Assembly (NCBI GenBank): GCA_963070105.1 | Contig: OY718803.1 | Location: forward strand, 6,425,323 to 6,489,322 | Direction: 5' to 3' | DNA: 64,000 bases | DNA from: Litomosoides sigmodontis | Lineage: Eukaryota > Nematoda > Chromadorea > Rhabditida > Onchocercidae | Part shown: in pieces, positions 1 to 11,600 of the stretch | How the letters are laid out: each line of letters opens with the position of its first letter | Numbering within the stretch: position 1 is the stretch's first letter | Position numbers and translations under genes: made by a program | Notes under the pieces: generated by a model | What the model saw: only the letters and a program-made list of their open reading frames with translations | The model's database searches: none | What the model was told of the DNA's origin: nothing

Positions 1-1288
1 CAACAAGAAAAACGCATTTCGTCCAATTGCTCTCAACGAATGAGCAGCGTTTGCTGGCCTCAACAAACATCAGCCTTTTATTATTATTGATCAAAAGAAG
101 TTTGATGCACTTTGAAATTCTACATTCTTTTCAGTTAATCTTTTCAGAGCAGTCAGAGAAGGAATTTCATTTTTGGTGCTCTGAATTTTCAATTTATTCA
201 CATAATATTTTAAGTTCAAAAAATTATAACCTTCCTTCTAGGTTACCATACACCATCCATCCATTTGCAATAACTGTTTTCCGAGGGCAAAAATTTTGCA
301 GTTATTATTTTTTGTATGGATAGGTTTTCAGTGAAGGTTATGTCTATAACTTGGCGCGCTCTCAATTTCATATATTTTTGTATGTTTCTTTCTTTGTTTT
401 TTTCTAAAGAATTCATAACTCTTAGTGAAGAATTTTTTTTTGATATCAAATATTTGCCACTGCAGTCCTTCTCGTAAAAGTGGTGAAGTATTTCTAGAAT
501 TGTCATAAACTAACCATTAGTGGTAGTTTTTGAAGTTGACAAGTTTGCCAATCTTATCAATAGATTTCATTTCCTCTAACTAAATTTATCTTTGATTATC
601 TTTATTTTTCGTATTTCAGCTATCATGCTGGAATGTTCCAGTGAATCTTTTCCAGTGAACACTATTATTACAAGTCTAATGAAGTTTAGGCAACTTTTGA
701 AAAATTCAGGAAGCTATGCTTTTTAAATTCTTGCTTTTTATCTTGATTTTAATTTTAAGAATTATAAAAACTTTCCAAAAAACTATGCTTTGAGAGTGAT
801 ATTTTTCGTATGTATTATGGAGGGTGAGAATTTAACAGAAGGATTTTTAAGATTAGAAATGCGCATACTTTTAAAGTTTGCTTTGAAATGTTTATTCCAA
901 CTGGTGTTGTGATCATCGTTTTATGAAATATATTTTAAACTCAGATAAAAAGTGCTCTGATTTTTATCTTTTTGTCGATTGTGGTTACGATGACCTACCG
1001 TTTCTTCTTGTTTTGCGAGTATGATTCGCAGTTCTTATAGAAAGCTTGTCATGAGATCACACAAGAGTACATTTCTTGCCGGAAAGTTTGATAGGAATAT
1101 TGTGATAGTATCCCCTATCATATTCATCTGGGATACTATGAGATTTTTTTTAAAGAACTTCAGAACCCGTGGAGCCCTAGCATTACCACTTCAGGTGTTA
1201 GATTTGCTTATCAAAGTTACTAGATGGAGGCTTTGTTTGCAGTATATTTTTGTTTGGTTTTTTTGATGTTTCAATAAGGAGCGCCTGT
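1..1288. other. AT-rich intergenic / upstream region
   Basis: Very AT-rich DNA ahead of the first recognisable gene. Short open frames occur on both strands (for example 27-323 + and 1021-1266 +), but none has a recognisable domain or good splice signals. It probably holds the promoter and 5' UTR of the E2-like gene that starts at 1289. I see no RNA gene or repeat here. Confidence 0.4.
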
Positions 1289-2597
1289 ATGATGTTTACG
1301 AGGGCATCCAGCGAGGAACACCTTAGGATGGCCGTTCGAAATGCGGAGCGCGTATATATTTTAAGGGAAGAGCAACCTCCATTCGAAGCAGCGGTTAGTT
1401 GGTTTTCTCTGCTATTCGTATAACGTAGAAGCGATTTGCTTGCCCTTATTAATGTAAAATTTTATTTTAGTTGTTTAATTTCTAATTCTCGCCTTTTCTA
1501 TCTCTTTCATATTTTTGTAAAGAAGGGATTTCATCCTTCCTGTATGCTATCATTTTTGCTTAATTTTTTTATTGGGTTAGGTTTTGAGCTGTTTTGTTTT
1601 ATATCAGTTTTTTGTAACTGTAGTAATTCTTGTGCAATTAAAATTTTGCACAAAAATTACTGCAGTTTTTGTGTTGCACAACTACATGAATTACTACAGA
1701 AATACATTACGAAAACGACTTTGGTTCACTTTTTAGGGTAACTTGGAATGGAAACAGGGTTGCTGGGATCCACGTGCAGTTGGTTTATCAATCGATTCCA
1801 CTCCAACGAGTGCTCGAAGTGTTCTGAGGCTCACCAAAGAAGTATGTTTATATGTTAATCTTTATGGCGTTGTATACATAACATCTTGCGTAATTACTCT
1901 TTTATTTTTATAGATGAAAGAGCTTAAAAGAAACCCAGTGAAACATTGTCGAGCTGCGCCGAGAGCCGATAACATTCATGAATGGACTGCAGTGATTAAT
2001 GGACCAGAAAATACTGTTTACGAAGGTGGTACTTTTTTTGTACAGATGTTTATACCGCCAACATACCCTTTCAATTCACCCAAGGTATTTTTTATAACCA
2101 TACAGCCAGAACGAATGAATTTCATATAACGATTTTTATGAGTTGTTTCCGTAAATGAGGAGTGTATGCTAAGAAGTTTTCTATATATTACAGGTGCAGT
2201 TCTTAACAAGGATCTATCACTGCAATATCAATCGCCATGGTGTTGTTAATGTCGACATATTACGTGATCGGTGGAGTTCCTCAATGACAATTGGAAGAAT
2301 TCTACAGGAAATAGTTGCTTTACTATATGACTGCAAACCTGGTACGTTCTTTTTTTTGAACTTCTTTGGTTATTATTATATCGATTTGAATATCGTTAGT
2401 GTTGCTTCATTTAGGCGATTAACGCTTCTTTCGTGTTCGTTTTATACATTATAGGAAATAAGTAATCCATCAGCTTTATATGTAGTAAAGTATTTCTAGA
2501 AAATGCTCTTCTTGAAAATATTGCGGAACAATATATGAACAACCGAAAGGAATTTGATGCTACAGCGCGGGTATGGACATTACGATTTGCTCAGTAA
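1289..2597 (+). CDS. UBE2E-like ubiquitin-conjugating enzyme variant lacking the catalytic cysteine
   Basis: Five exons: 1289-1393, 1737-1841, 1914-2084, 2194-2341 and 2500-2597, giving about 208 aa; all phases close. The first ~70 residues are a poorly conserved N-terminal extension, as in class III E2s of the UBE2E type. The UBC fold follows: KELKRNPVKHC, EWTAVINGP, YEGGTFFVQM, YPFNSPKV, RIYHCNIN, DILRDRW and the C-terminal helix ending TLRFAQ. The HCN motif typical of UBE2E is kept. Where active E2s read GVICLDIL, this gene reads GVVNVDIL, so the acceptor cysteine is Asn146 (codon 2248-2250). Active E2s carry ubiquitin as a thioester on that cysteine, so this protein should not be charged. 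By analogy with UEV proteins it may act as an E2 cofactor or decoy (inference). The frame and splice sites are intact, so it does not look like a decayed pseudogene. Start choice: ATGATG at 1289. Confidence 0.85.
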
Positions 2598-3291
2598 TCT
2601 CTGATGTTATATAATAAGAAAACTGTCGTGTCATTCTTTATTTTAATGTGATAAATATTTAATTCGTTTTTCTTTCTCTGTTTATAAATGTAGGCAAAAG
2701 CTGGATGGATGTCACCGCAAAATACGTTGTATCCAACGATAAATATATACTGATTTTGAACTGTACGTGCTGAAATCTTATGGTCAAATGCCTTGTTTTC
2801 TTTGATGACACTTGGATGGAGTACCCACAATAGCCATTTTTTCTTATTCTTACTTTGCACTTTTCCTGCACCACTTTATTTAGCACCAATTAATCGTAAT
2901 AAATTTGTTTTATATCTTTGTCCTTCAGCATATACAAATTTGTTGTTTTCCATGAAATATTTAAATATTTTAATACTTAGTGAATGAAATGTTTATTTCA
3001 TGTTTTCAGGAAAGTATGAACGACATATCATTTCCACGGGTGCATTCTTCAAACAAAGACCTTGTTCCTGTTTGATCTTAATGCATTTTTGTGATGCCAC
3101 TTTGAGGAAGGGAGGGATGTTTATTTTTCAATAAGCGCATACGAGCATTTTACCGACACTCTGTGTTGGCACTCTTAGTCTCTAAATATACATTCATTCT
3201 GGTTTAAGGGTTTCAGATATTTATATAAACTATCGTGGTAAACAGTCACTTCATTACGTCCAACAAAACTGTGAAACATCAGAAATAGCAA
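2598..3291 (+). other. Intergenic spacer between E2-like gene and NMNAT
   Basis: About 0.7 kb of AT-rich DNA holding the 3' UTR of the E2-like gene. A TTTCAG at 3211-3216 lies 75 nt before the NMNAT ATG and could be a trans-splice or 5'-UTR acceptor; a second TTTTCAG occurs near 3009. Open frames on both strands here are not recognisable. Confidence 0.4.
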
Positions 3292-4445
3292 ATGAACAGT
3301 CTAGAAGGAGCACGAGTAGCTCTGCTGGCATGTGGTTGTTACAACCCGCCAACAATTATGCATCTTAGGATGTTCGAAAGTGCTCGTGATTTTTTGGAAG
3401 TTCGCTACGGGTGTGAAGTGGTTGAAGGAATTCTAAGCCCAGTTGCTGATTATTTTGGCAAGCCTGACCTGTTGCCTGCAATACACAGGCAAATAATATC
3501 TTTTCAGCTTTTGATAGTTTTTGATAATCAGTTTGCTTATGTAAAGTTGTACTTATTTCTTTGTTGGTCAAGACAATCTGCTATTGATTATTGTGACGTG
3601 CCACGTTTCTATTTGTCACGATGCCTGGCAACATTTAGAACAATTATGTGAGGAAATTGATGAAGTTATTTTGTTTCCATTTGCATACGAGGTCTTGCTA
3701 GTTATCAGTGGCAAAAATTGTCGCAAGAAAAGTGATCAATTTTTTCCTAATCTCAAAATATTTCAGGTACAAAATGTCGGAATTAGCAGTAAAGAGTTCA
3801 ACGTGGATCCGAGCTGACCAATGGGAGTGTACTCAAAAGCAGTGGACTAAGACACTTTTGGTTTTGCTGCATTTCAAGCAGATGTTAGATCGGAAATATA
3901 ACAATGACACGCGACTGCGTTTGATGTTGTTATGTGGTGGTGATGTTGTGGACTCTTTCAAACGATTAACAACTGAAGGAGACCATCTATGGGATCCCCA
4001 GGATGTTTGCGCAATTATACGAGACTTTGGTTTGTGGTAGCTTTAAATTGAGTAGTGTTTTAAGAGTATTAATTGAAATGTGTATTTATAATGTCCGGAA
4101 ATTTTATTTTAAGGAAACTGTATGTGTTTGGAATTGTGCATATTGACTAAAAAATACTGAAATATTCTTTTAATAGGTAAGATTGTAGGCTTGGTAGTAC
4201 TGGCGAGGCAGAATTCAGAACCAATGAAGACTTTAAGTCAACTTGGCTACAATGGTCAGTCACTGGCGAACGTATTTGTTTTCGAAGATACTGCTTTACC
4301 TAATGATATAAGCTCTACCCGTTTACGAGCTGCAATTCGACGTGGTGAGTCAATCAAGTATTGCACGATGGATTCAGTGGTAGATTACATTAGAAAACAT
4401 CAGCTTTATCGTGTTAAGAATAATCAGGTCGCAAACTGTCCTTAG
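3292..4445 (+). CDS. NMNAT: Nicotinamide/nicotinate mononucleotide adenylyltransferase (NMNAT)
   Basis: Three exons: 3292-3488, 3767-4029 and 4177-4445, giving 242 aa. The enzyme joins NMN (or NaMN) and ATP to make NAD (or NaAD) and pyrophosphate. The N-terminus has the nucleotidyltransferase signature in ALLACGCYNPPTIMHLRMFE, with the catalytic-type His at residue 24, the same number as in human NMNAT1. Then come GILSPVADYFGK, LLPAIHRYKMSELA, WECTQKQWTKTL, LLCGGDVVDSF and the C-terminal NDISSTRLRAAIRRGESIKY. It is shorter than human NMNAT1 because it lacks the basic loop carrying the nuclear signal. A TAG two codons upstream fixes the start. Intron 1 (3489-3766) begins GC, not GT: CAG|GCAAAT. 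Skipping it restores LPAIHRYKMSELA exactly as in the family. Intron 2 is GT-AG. Confidence 0.93.
3489..3766 (+). other. GC-AG intron in NMNAT
   Basis: The donor reads CAG|GCAAAT and the acceptor TTTCAG|G. No GT donor nearby gives a protein matching the family, whereas this junction gives IHRYKMSEL. CAG|GCAA is the usual strong consensus of GC-AG introns. Confidence 0.8.
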
Positions 4446-5759
4446 TAAGCTATATTTAAAGTGTCATTGTGTGCTACGTCTTTATATTTTATTTTGTATG
4501 GAGATTTTTAAGGTGAACAAGCAGAGCTTAATTAAGAGAATTACTTATTGATCTAAAATTTATCCAATTTTCTATCTTTTAATATTACCAGTTAATTATT
4601 TATCGGAATATCAGCATAAAAGGAATGGTATTGTAATAGCAAGAACTCTGCTTATTATTATTATTATTGATTATTCTGTATTACTTCACAATTGATGGGA
4701 CTGCTTGTCCGTCTAAGGTTTTTAATGATGTCACCAGCTTTTGACTCTAATATATCGTCCTATTCTTGTCAAGTTGTTTAGTTTGACCAAATCCTATGTC
4801 TTTCATTGAATTTGAAGGATTTCTTATCTCTTTGAAGCGCTTGATGAAAATTGTTGTATAAAATGTTTTTCTCGGCTAAGAAAGTGTATTTTAAACCTTT
4901 TTAGCGGATGATTCTAATACATTGTCATTAACGGCTAATTAATACCACCAAGTGGATTTATGATTGCTTCAGGAATTTTTTAAATTGATAATTTTTATAT
5001 TGATGTAATACATATATATGTTATATATATATATATATATATAATTGCCACATTAATAACAAAACACATACATATATGTATACGTTTTGATATTAATATG
5101 GAAATACAGATAAGTTTTCTTCTTTTTATTGTAATTTCTCAAAAAATACGGGTTTTTATCATTTCTAGTGCACTCAAAATTTTTTATTATTTCACTTTGC
5201 CACTACCACTTCATTTTATACTTGCATTTTGGAATATTTTGAAAGTGCTCTGATATTTTCCTTTCTTTGTTTTACCTTTGAATGGAATTTTCCAAGCACT
5301 GTCTAGGTGGCTTCAGTTTTTATTTAATTTACAAACAAAATGAGAGAATTCTTTTATGCCCATTTTCCGAGTAGTTTGTAGCTGAATGTTGTTGACATAT
5401 CATAATTACTTTTTAATGTCAATAAATGTTTCATGTTGTTTAATATGTCTTATTTTCGGTTTTCTTCCTACTTTATTTTTCATTTTTAGATCGAGCCATC
5501 TCTTTCACTGTCGATAGTTACATTTTCGTGAATATTTATGAGATTTATTGTTGATAGTTTTAGTGAAAGTTGTTTCATTTTAGCTTGCTTTTAGGTCTAA
5601 TGTTTCACATTGGGATGATGATGGCGTCTAACTTTTTGAAGCATTTGACGCCAGGAGTTTATTTGTTCGAAAAGCTATTCAAGTTTTTCAGATTTTAGTT
5701 CTATACGAAGTGGATATATGTTATTACGAGGGCTACTACTTGTGTAAGCAGTTAGTTCA
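4446..5759. other. Intergenic region with (TA)n tracts
   Basis: About 1.3 kb of very AT-rich DNA. It contains a (TA)n microsatellite around 5011-5043 and oligo-T runs. The TTTTTCAG ending at 5691, 68 nt before the prefoldin ATG, is a candidate trans-splice acceptor. I see no coding exon. Confidence 0.4.
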
Positions 5760-7514
5760 ATGCAAGAAGAGGAAGAATTTGTCTCAGACCTTGTGGAACA
5801 GGGCGTCCCTACAGCTGAAGTGATGGTTAGTGGTCAGGAGAAGTTATAAATATCGTTTTGAAGTTCTATTATATATATATATATATATATATATCCACTA
5901 CTTTGTGTACTGCGAAAGAATTGATGTTGCTTTTCATATCACAGATATGGTTAAACATTAGGTCATAGAAACTGCAATGTAGTTATTGCAAGGTGCAAGT
6001 TGACCGTAAATTCTGTTTTTGTGCAAATCATAATGTTAAAGTTTACTCCGGAATGAAACGGAAATGCTGCAGTATTATTTTTTTAAAGTAACGAACCAAC
6101 CATAAGGAAAAAGAGGATTAAAAATTGTGCATTTTGAAGTTTCGTATAACAGTGGAGTAGTTATATTCTGTATTCTGTGATATGTTCAAGTTATTCTGCA
6201 TTATCAGGAGGACGTTGAAGCTTATTTAAAGAAGGAAGGTAATATCAGTATAGATGAAGGCATCAAGCGTTTAGAGACAGTTTATAGGAAATACAAGCAG
6301 GTCGAACAGCAATTAACTGAACAAAAATTGCGGTACCGTTTTACTTAAATATATTGCTGGTTATTTTTTATTAAATAAATTATTCATATATGTCTGTTAT
6401 TTCCCTGCTTATTAAGTCTCGGAAAATGACTGATTCTGAAAAGAGAATGACGGAAAATGACTGACTTTCTCCATGAATACCTGGTCTTATTATTGTGATT
6501 GTAAACTCTAGTTAAGACAGGACTTTAAGAGAAAAAGGCTTCTAGCATAGAGTAGCGATTATGTCTTATTCGCAATAGTTGATTCCTTTTCTTGCATTAC
6601 CCTAATCTATTCCTGTAGTATGATGCTTTTTTTTTTACAGTGTTTTGCCTTAAGGCTTTGATGGCAAAAACGATGTTTTAGCAGTAGTGTTATGGTATAA
6701 TTCATTAGTTTATCTACGTAATGGCTATATCGTCACTACTATTAATATATGATTTTGGCTCATGTCTCTTTACAGATTAGTTTCGAAGCTTCCGGATTTG
6801 AAAAAGTCGGTCGAAGTTGTCAATTATTTAGAAGAGAAATCGGTATACCAATTTTTTATTTTATTTCTCTCTCCTCTAATTTCTTTATAATTTTTTTACC
6901 ATCTGTCATTATCATGTTCTTTAAATTTCGTGAATCTCTTATAAATTTTCAGAAAAAAAACCAATCCGTGGAAGTGACACATCTGCTCAGTGATCACATT
7001 TATCAGCGGGTGAAAGCAGATTCTCTCGATAAGGTGGTGAAATATATTTTGGTAGTTCGTTTGTTTATATTTTCGTCTATTTGAGTAAATAGTACATCTA
7101 ATTATTAGTAGAATTTGAGATACTTAACTGCATAAATTATTTCAGGTTTTTCTGTGGCTTGGCTCTAATGTTATGGTGGAATTCAGTTTGAGCGAGGCGC
7201 GATGCATACTTGAAGATAATTATAAGAGCGGTGAAGTCTCAACTTTATGTTATTTGACAATTCATCCGCATTAAATTATTTTATTAAAATCTCAGCACTA
7301 TTTCACTGATTAGAGCTTGATGAATCCAAAATACCATAAGTATTTATCTTATAAATATGACATAGATTAACGAATACTATAAATTTTTTTAGCAAACGAC
7401 GGAGTGACGAAGTACGAGAAAGAGTTAGCATTCCTTAAGGACCAGATAACGACAACGGAAGTCAATATGGCCCATGTTTACAACTATGGTATTCGAAAAA
7501 GAGCAGGCCGATAA
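5760..7514 (+). CDS. pfd-3: Prefoldin subunit 3 (VBP1)
   Basis: Six exons: 5760-5825, 6208-6332, 6776-6842, 6953-7033, 7146-7230 and 7393-7514, giving about 181 aa (human VBP1 is ~197). This is an alpha-type subunit of the hexameric cytosolic prefoldin chaperone, which hands actin and tubulin to CCT. Family landmarks in order: EDVEAYLKKEGN, an N-terminal coiled coil (ETVYRKYKQVEQQLTEQK), KLPDLKKSVEVVNYLEEK, the beta-hairpin core DKVFLWLGSNVMVEFSLSEA, and the C-terminal coiled coil ending FLKDQITTTEVNMAHVYNY. An in-frame TAA upstream supports the start. The exon 4 donor is ambiguous by one codon (AAG|GTG or AAGGTG|GTG); the human protein favours the shorter form, used here. Confidence 0.93.
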
Positions 7515-8669
7515 CTTCGTACACACATTACATACATGTGGATTTCAATCAGATGCTAACATTGTGGAGCTTATCTTTTGAGATAGATGTTTCGAGCTGT
7601 GGATTTTCTAATATTTTACTGCTGGCATTATTTCTGGACTCGATTTTTAATAGTGTTTGCATAAAGTTATCAATTCCAGTAAAAGTTATCAATTAGGTTG
7701 ACGTGCTGTAAGTCACAACACACTTCCCTTATGCATAAATTCGACTGCTCCAGCAGTAGTACCTGGCAAAAAAATCCTGAACCTAGTTCTTTCGAGAGTG
7801 GCTGGGTGCGTCTTAGAATTTATTAGGACATTTGTGTTATAGACCATCTTTTTACAAGGTGAACTCTTGCACCACTTTACATTAATTGGTAAGAAGCCAC
7901 TCCTGCTACTATTCCGAAATCTGCTGTAGAACATTTATACACCAAAGTTGGGAGAACTTTATTTATACCAATAAAAAACAAAAAGGAAATCATAAGAACT
8001 TCCGTTCTCTATCTACAATCTCTTTCAGCGAAGAATTACGTAGCACAAGACGCTTTTAGAGAGAAAATTGGTGGCAAAACAAAGGAATGTTGGAGACTCA
8101 ACTTTAAAAAAAAACCTGATGAAGTGGGAAGTCATGGCGGTGATTTTGGTGTTAATTTTGGTCTTCAGAATAAGTTTAGAAATACGACACCAAAGTATTT
8201 CGTATTTGTCACACAGGAGCATTCGTATAAGAAATTTCGGTCTAATTTGGATCATGAAAAAAATGTACATGGAAACCTGATTCAGTGTTTTTTTTTGAAG
8301 CAACGATGACTTCCAGTATGGCGGTTCGACATATTTTGTAGGGAGGGTATGAAATCGGAAAAAAAATTGAAAAAAAAATTTTGTGAGAAACAAAAAAATA
8401 CAAATTTTTAATAAGGATTTATGGATGCATCCATTATGAGTCCTGTTAGTGCCAAATGGCAACTGTTACTACAAAAGAGCTAGTGTGTACTCATGAAAAT
8501 AAAATTCAAAATCCATAAACTAAATACAAGAATGCAAATATGCAGAGTTTGCCCAATAATAGATGACAGTGACATAATGCAAACAAAAAAAGTCAAAACG
8601 CTACATAATATCACGGGTTTAGCATAAAAAATACAGAAGTAGTGCAGAGACGAGTGAAACAGTGCGATT
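7515..8669. other. Region between convergent prefoldin-3 and PHACTR genes, with an unexplained open stretch
   Basis: This holds the 3' flanks of two convergent genes. On the plus strand, a frame from 8029 (after a good TCTTTCAG) to 8309 is open for 93 codons, with a varied composition including SHGGDFGVNFGLQNKF. It could join in phase to 7859-7890, which ends ATTG|GTAAGA. A minus-strand frame (8025-8462) also overlaps. I do not recognise either product, and several frames are open together, so this may be chance or a relic exon. Confidence 0.25.
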
Positions 8670-11600
8670 TTATGGGCGATGAAACCTGAAAAGATTTATC
8701 ATCTGATATAAGCAACTAAAAGCTTCATATTGTTATCAATACTCTATATTAAAAATTCCTTAAAAGGGAAGTGAAGAACAAAACTGGAAGAGACTATATA
8801 CCGAGTAAATATGCGGCTTTCTTCATGCACATCCATTTCTGTAGCCTTGAAATCGTTTAACTCTTTCCTGATCAGTGCCTGTAACGACGCTGTTTAAATT
8901 ACTACCAAATCAGTAGGCGATTAATAGGTAATTAGAAAAGGGTTTGTCTATGCGACAAAATTTTTTAAACCTTATCGATTGAAGTTAGCCTTGTCCAAGG
9001 TTTGTCTGCTTTTCGATCATATGCTTCTGCTTCTGTTACTTCCACATAATCATTGAATTTGATTATCTGTTTATCTTTCAGCTCCTGTATTGTTGGGCGG
9101 AAACTGAGCTGAAAGAAACAAATATTCGCCATTTTAATTTAAATTTCCCGCACAAATACTTCTTAAATGTACCAGTAAATTACAAGGAAACAACAACTGA
9201 AATTAGCACTTAACCTTACGCAACAGGACTTTGCGTGTTTCGTCCATGGCCATTTTAGAAGAAATTGAAGCATCTTTGGCTCTCAAAATATTACGCTGCT
9301 CCAGCTCCTCAATAGAAGGACGTTCACTCAACTTCCTGAAAATTTTTACATAGGCACTTGCGAAAATTATTGGAAAATAAGCTTTCAGTCGAATACTAAA
9401 AATTTGAAATTATTAACGAAATGTTTCACACAGTATATTAAACAAGAGGAAACCTTTCCAGCTTGATACTTGCTTTGTGCATCAGCCGCCGTCTATCATC
9501 GGATGTTTGGTTCGGAATGTCATCGACGGGATCAGGGACATTTAACATCTTCGCAAATGTATCTTTTCTAGTTACCCGTAATGCAAAACTTGCTGAAAAT
9601 GCTGCTGTTAAATACAATAAAATAAAAACAATCACAGTCTGCTCTAATCTTTTAAAATATAAAGCATACTCAGTGGGATATCCTCATCATCTTCACTACA
9701 TAAAGGATATGACACGATACGACTTGCAATGGCTGGATTCGTACTATAACCAATACCATGGCGTTTACTAAATCCATCATCACGATATTGGATGTCTGTA
9801 TCGCTATCGCTGTCATCAGTTAATCTGGATGGTAACTTCGTTCCATTAGAGCTAAAATATATCACACTGAGAAATCTCGCTAGAAATTAACGTTTTTGGT
9901 TTTCGACTAACTAGTATTCGAATTCCCAAAAAGTCCACCTTAATTGTTGCTCAGGACCATCACTATCTACTACTCCAGAAATCCTTCTGCTCGATCGTTT
10001 TTTTTGACTGGGCGTTCGTCTCACAAGTCTGAGTCTGCTAGGTGCACCAGGCTTCTTGAGCACAGGTTTATTTGGTCGAGCCGACAAATCGGGTTCTTTC
10101 GCAACGATTTCTTCAACAACTGCACTTTTCATTTCTCTGGGATCCAACTGGAAAGTATTGTATTTCTGATCGGTAAGTTGTTCACCATTTATGCATTCTT
10201 CATTTTGACTAAGGCCGCTGGCTGCAAAAAAATACAACGCTGATATTTTTTTCCGGAAAAAATAACAACGTTTGGAAAATTTTAAAAAGTGATTAGTTTT
10301 CCATTTTACCAGAAATTACCTTCAGTTGCAATAGAAGCCGCTTGAAAATCCACCAAATTTCCTGCCGCAAGGTAACTATCATTTCTTTCCACAGCGCTGA
10401 TATTGGTTAAATCACTTGCACTAGGTGCATCTCTGTGCTCAACGATCACAACTTTTTGAACTGGTGGTACTATTACTTCTTCAGTAGTCAACCGAAGAAT
10501 ATTTTCAGCAGAGCTTAGTCTGAAACCTAGGTGATAAAAGCTTTTCAGCCGAATTTGAAATGTTGTATTAAATGATTAAAATCAAAAAGTGAGGAAAAAT
10601 TTTCCATGAGTTGTCTTACTCCTTTAATAAATCCAAATTTATTCGAACAGGTTCTTGAGTTGGGGAGTTTAAACAGCTCCACTGTGTCGGCCTGTATGTA
10701 TCTGCAATAATTTAAAGAAAAACAAATTAATGTACTTAAATAGCCAACACCGAATGTTTTCACAATAAATCACAAGCAAAAATTTAGGGGAATAAAATAA
10801 CTAGCACAGAAGTTATGTGCATACGTGGGTTTCAATGTTCAAATACTACTAATTATGGATATTTGGGCACACAGCGACTAGAAAAGAGACAAATCTAAGA
10901 TGACTGAGTAAAATGGTTCGTATAGAATCTTTTGCCGACAGCTTACTAACTCCGTCGTCTTCAGCAGACTACAAAATCTTCGCTACAGCAGAATGTATGA
11001 TTGATCAATTGACTAACTAATCAATTGAACAACTGTTTCAAAGATTATAAGAGAACAGCTAATATCACAGTATTCTCTGCACTTTCTAACTCTATACGCA
11101 TTTCAAGCTAGTGCAGAAAGTTTATGGCAAGCATAAATTCCTTATCACCTCATACTTCAATAATTTCCCTTCTCAACTACGGACCGCAGAACCAAACAGT
11201 GGAAAACAAAAATTCTTGGTGATTATAAACTGATGGATCCAACTGCCAATATTATTAGTAAGCAAGAGATCCCAGAAAATCACTAAGTGGATACTTAATT
11301 GCTAACAAAGTCATAAATAGAATTTTGTAATCGCAACTGAAAGTGACTAACTAATGCAAGAGTAAACCCCTTAATCTTTTCAAATGATAAACCAAATTCA
11401 ACTAGTACTTAGACTAGCAATATGCAATGAATCTTTTTCAGCATCACAGATATCAGAATTTTAGCAAAATAATACTGATTCTATCTACAATGCCCAATAA
11501 GATGATAAAGAAATGAAACCCTAGTATGTGTCAAGTACTTGCAAAATGCATCACTGTCAATTTTTTTAACGGACAAAAAATGCCAACTTAATTAAATAAC

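Noticed and set aside
2248..2250. Treating the E2-like gene as a simple pseudogene
   Set aside because: All five exons keep frame, splice sites and family motifs, so loss of only the catalytic Cys fits a functional variant better.
3584..3817. Plus-strand ORFs within NMNAT intron 1
   Set aside because: They run through intron sequence. The family alignment jumps from IHR directly to YKMSEL across this interval.
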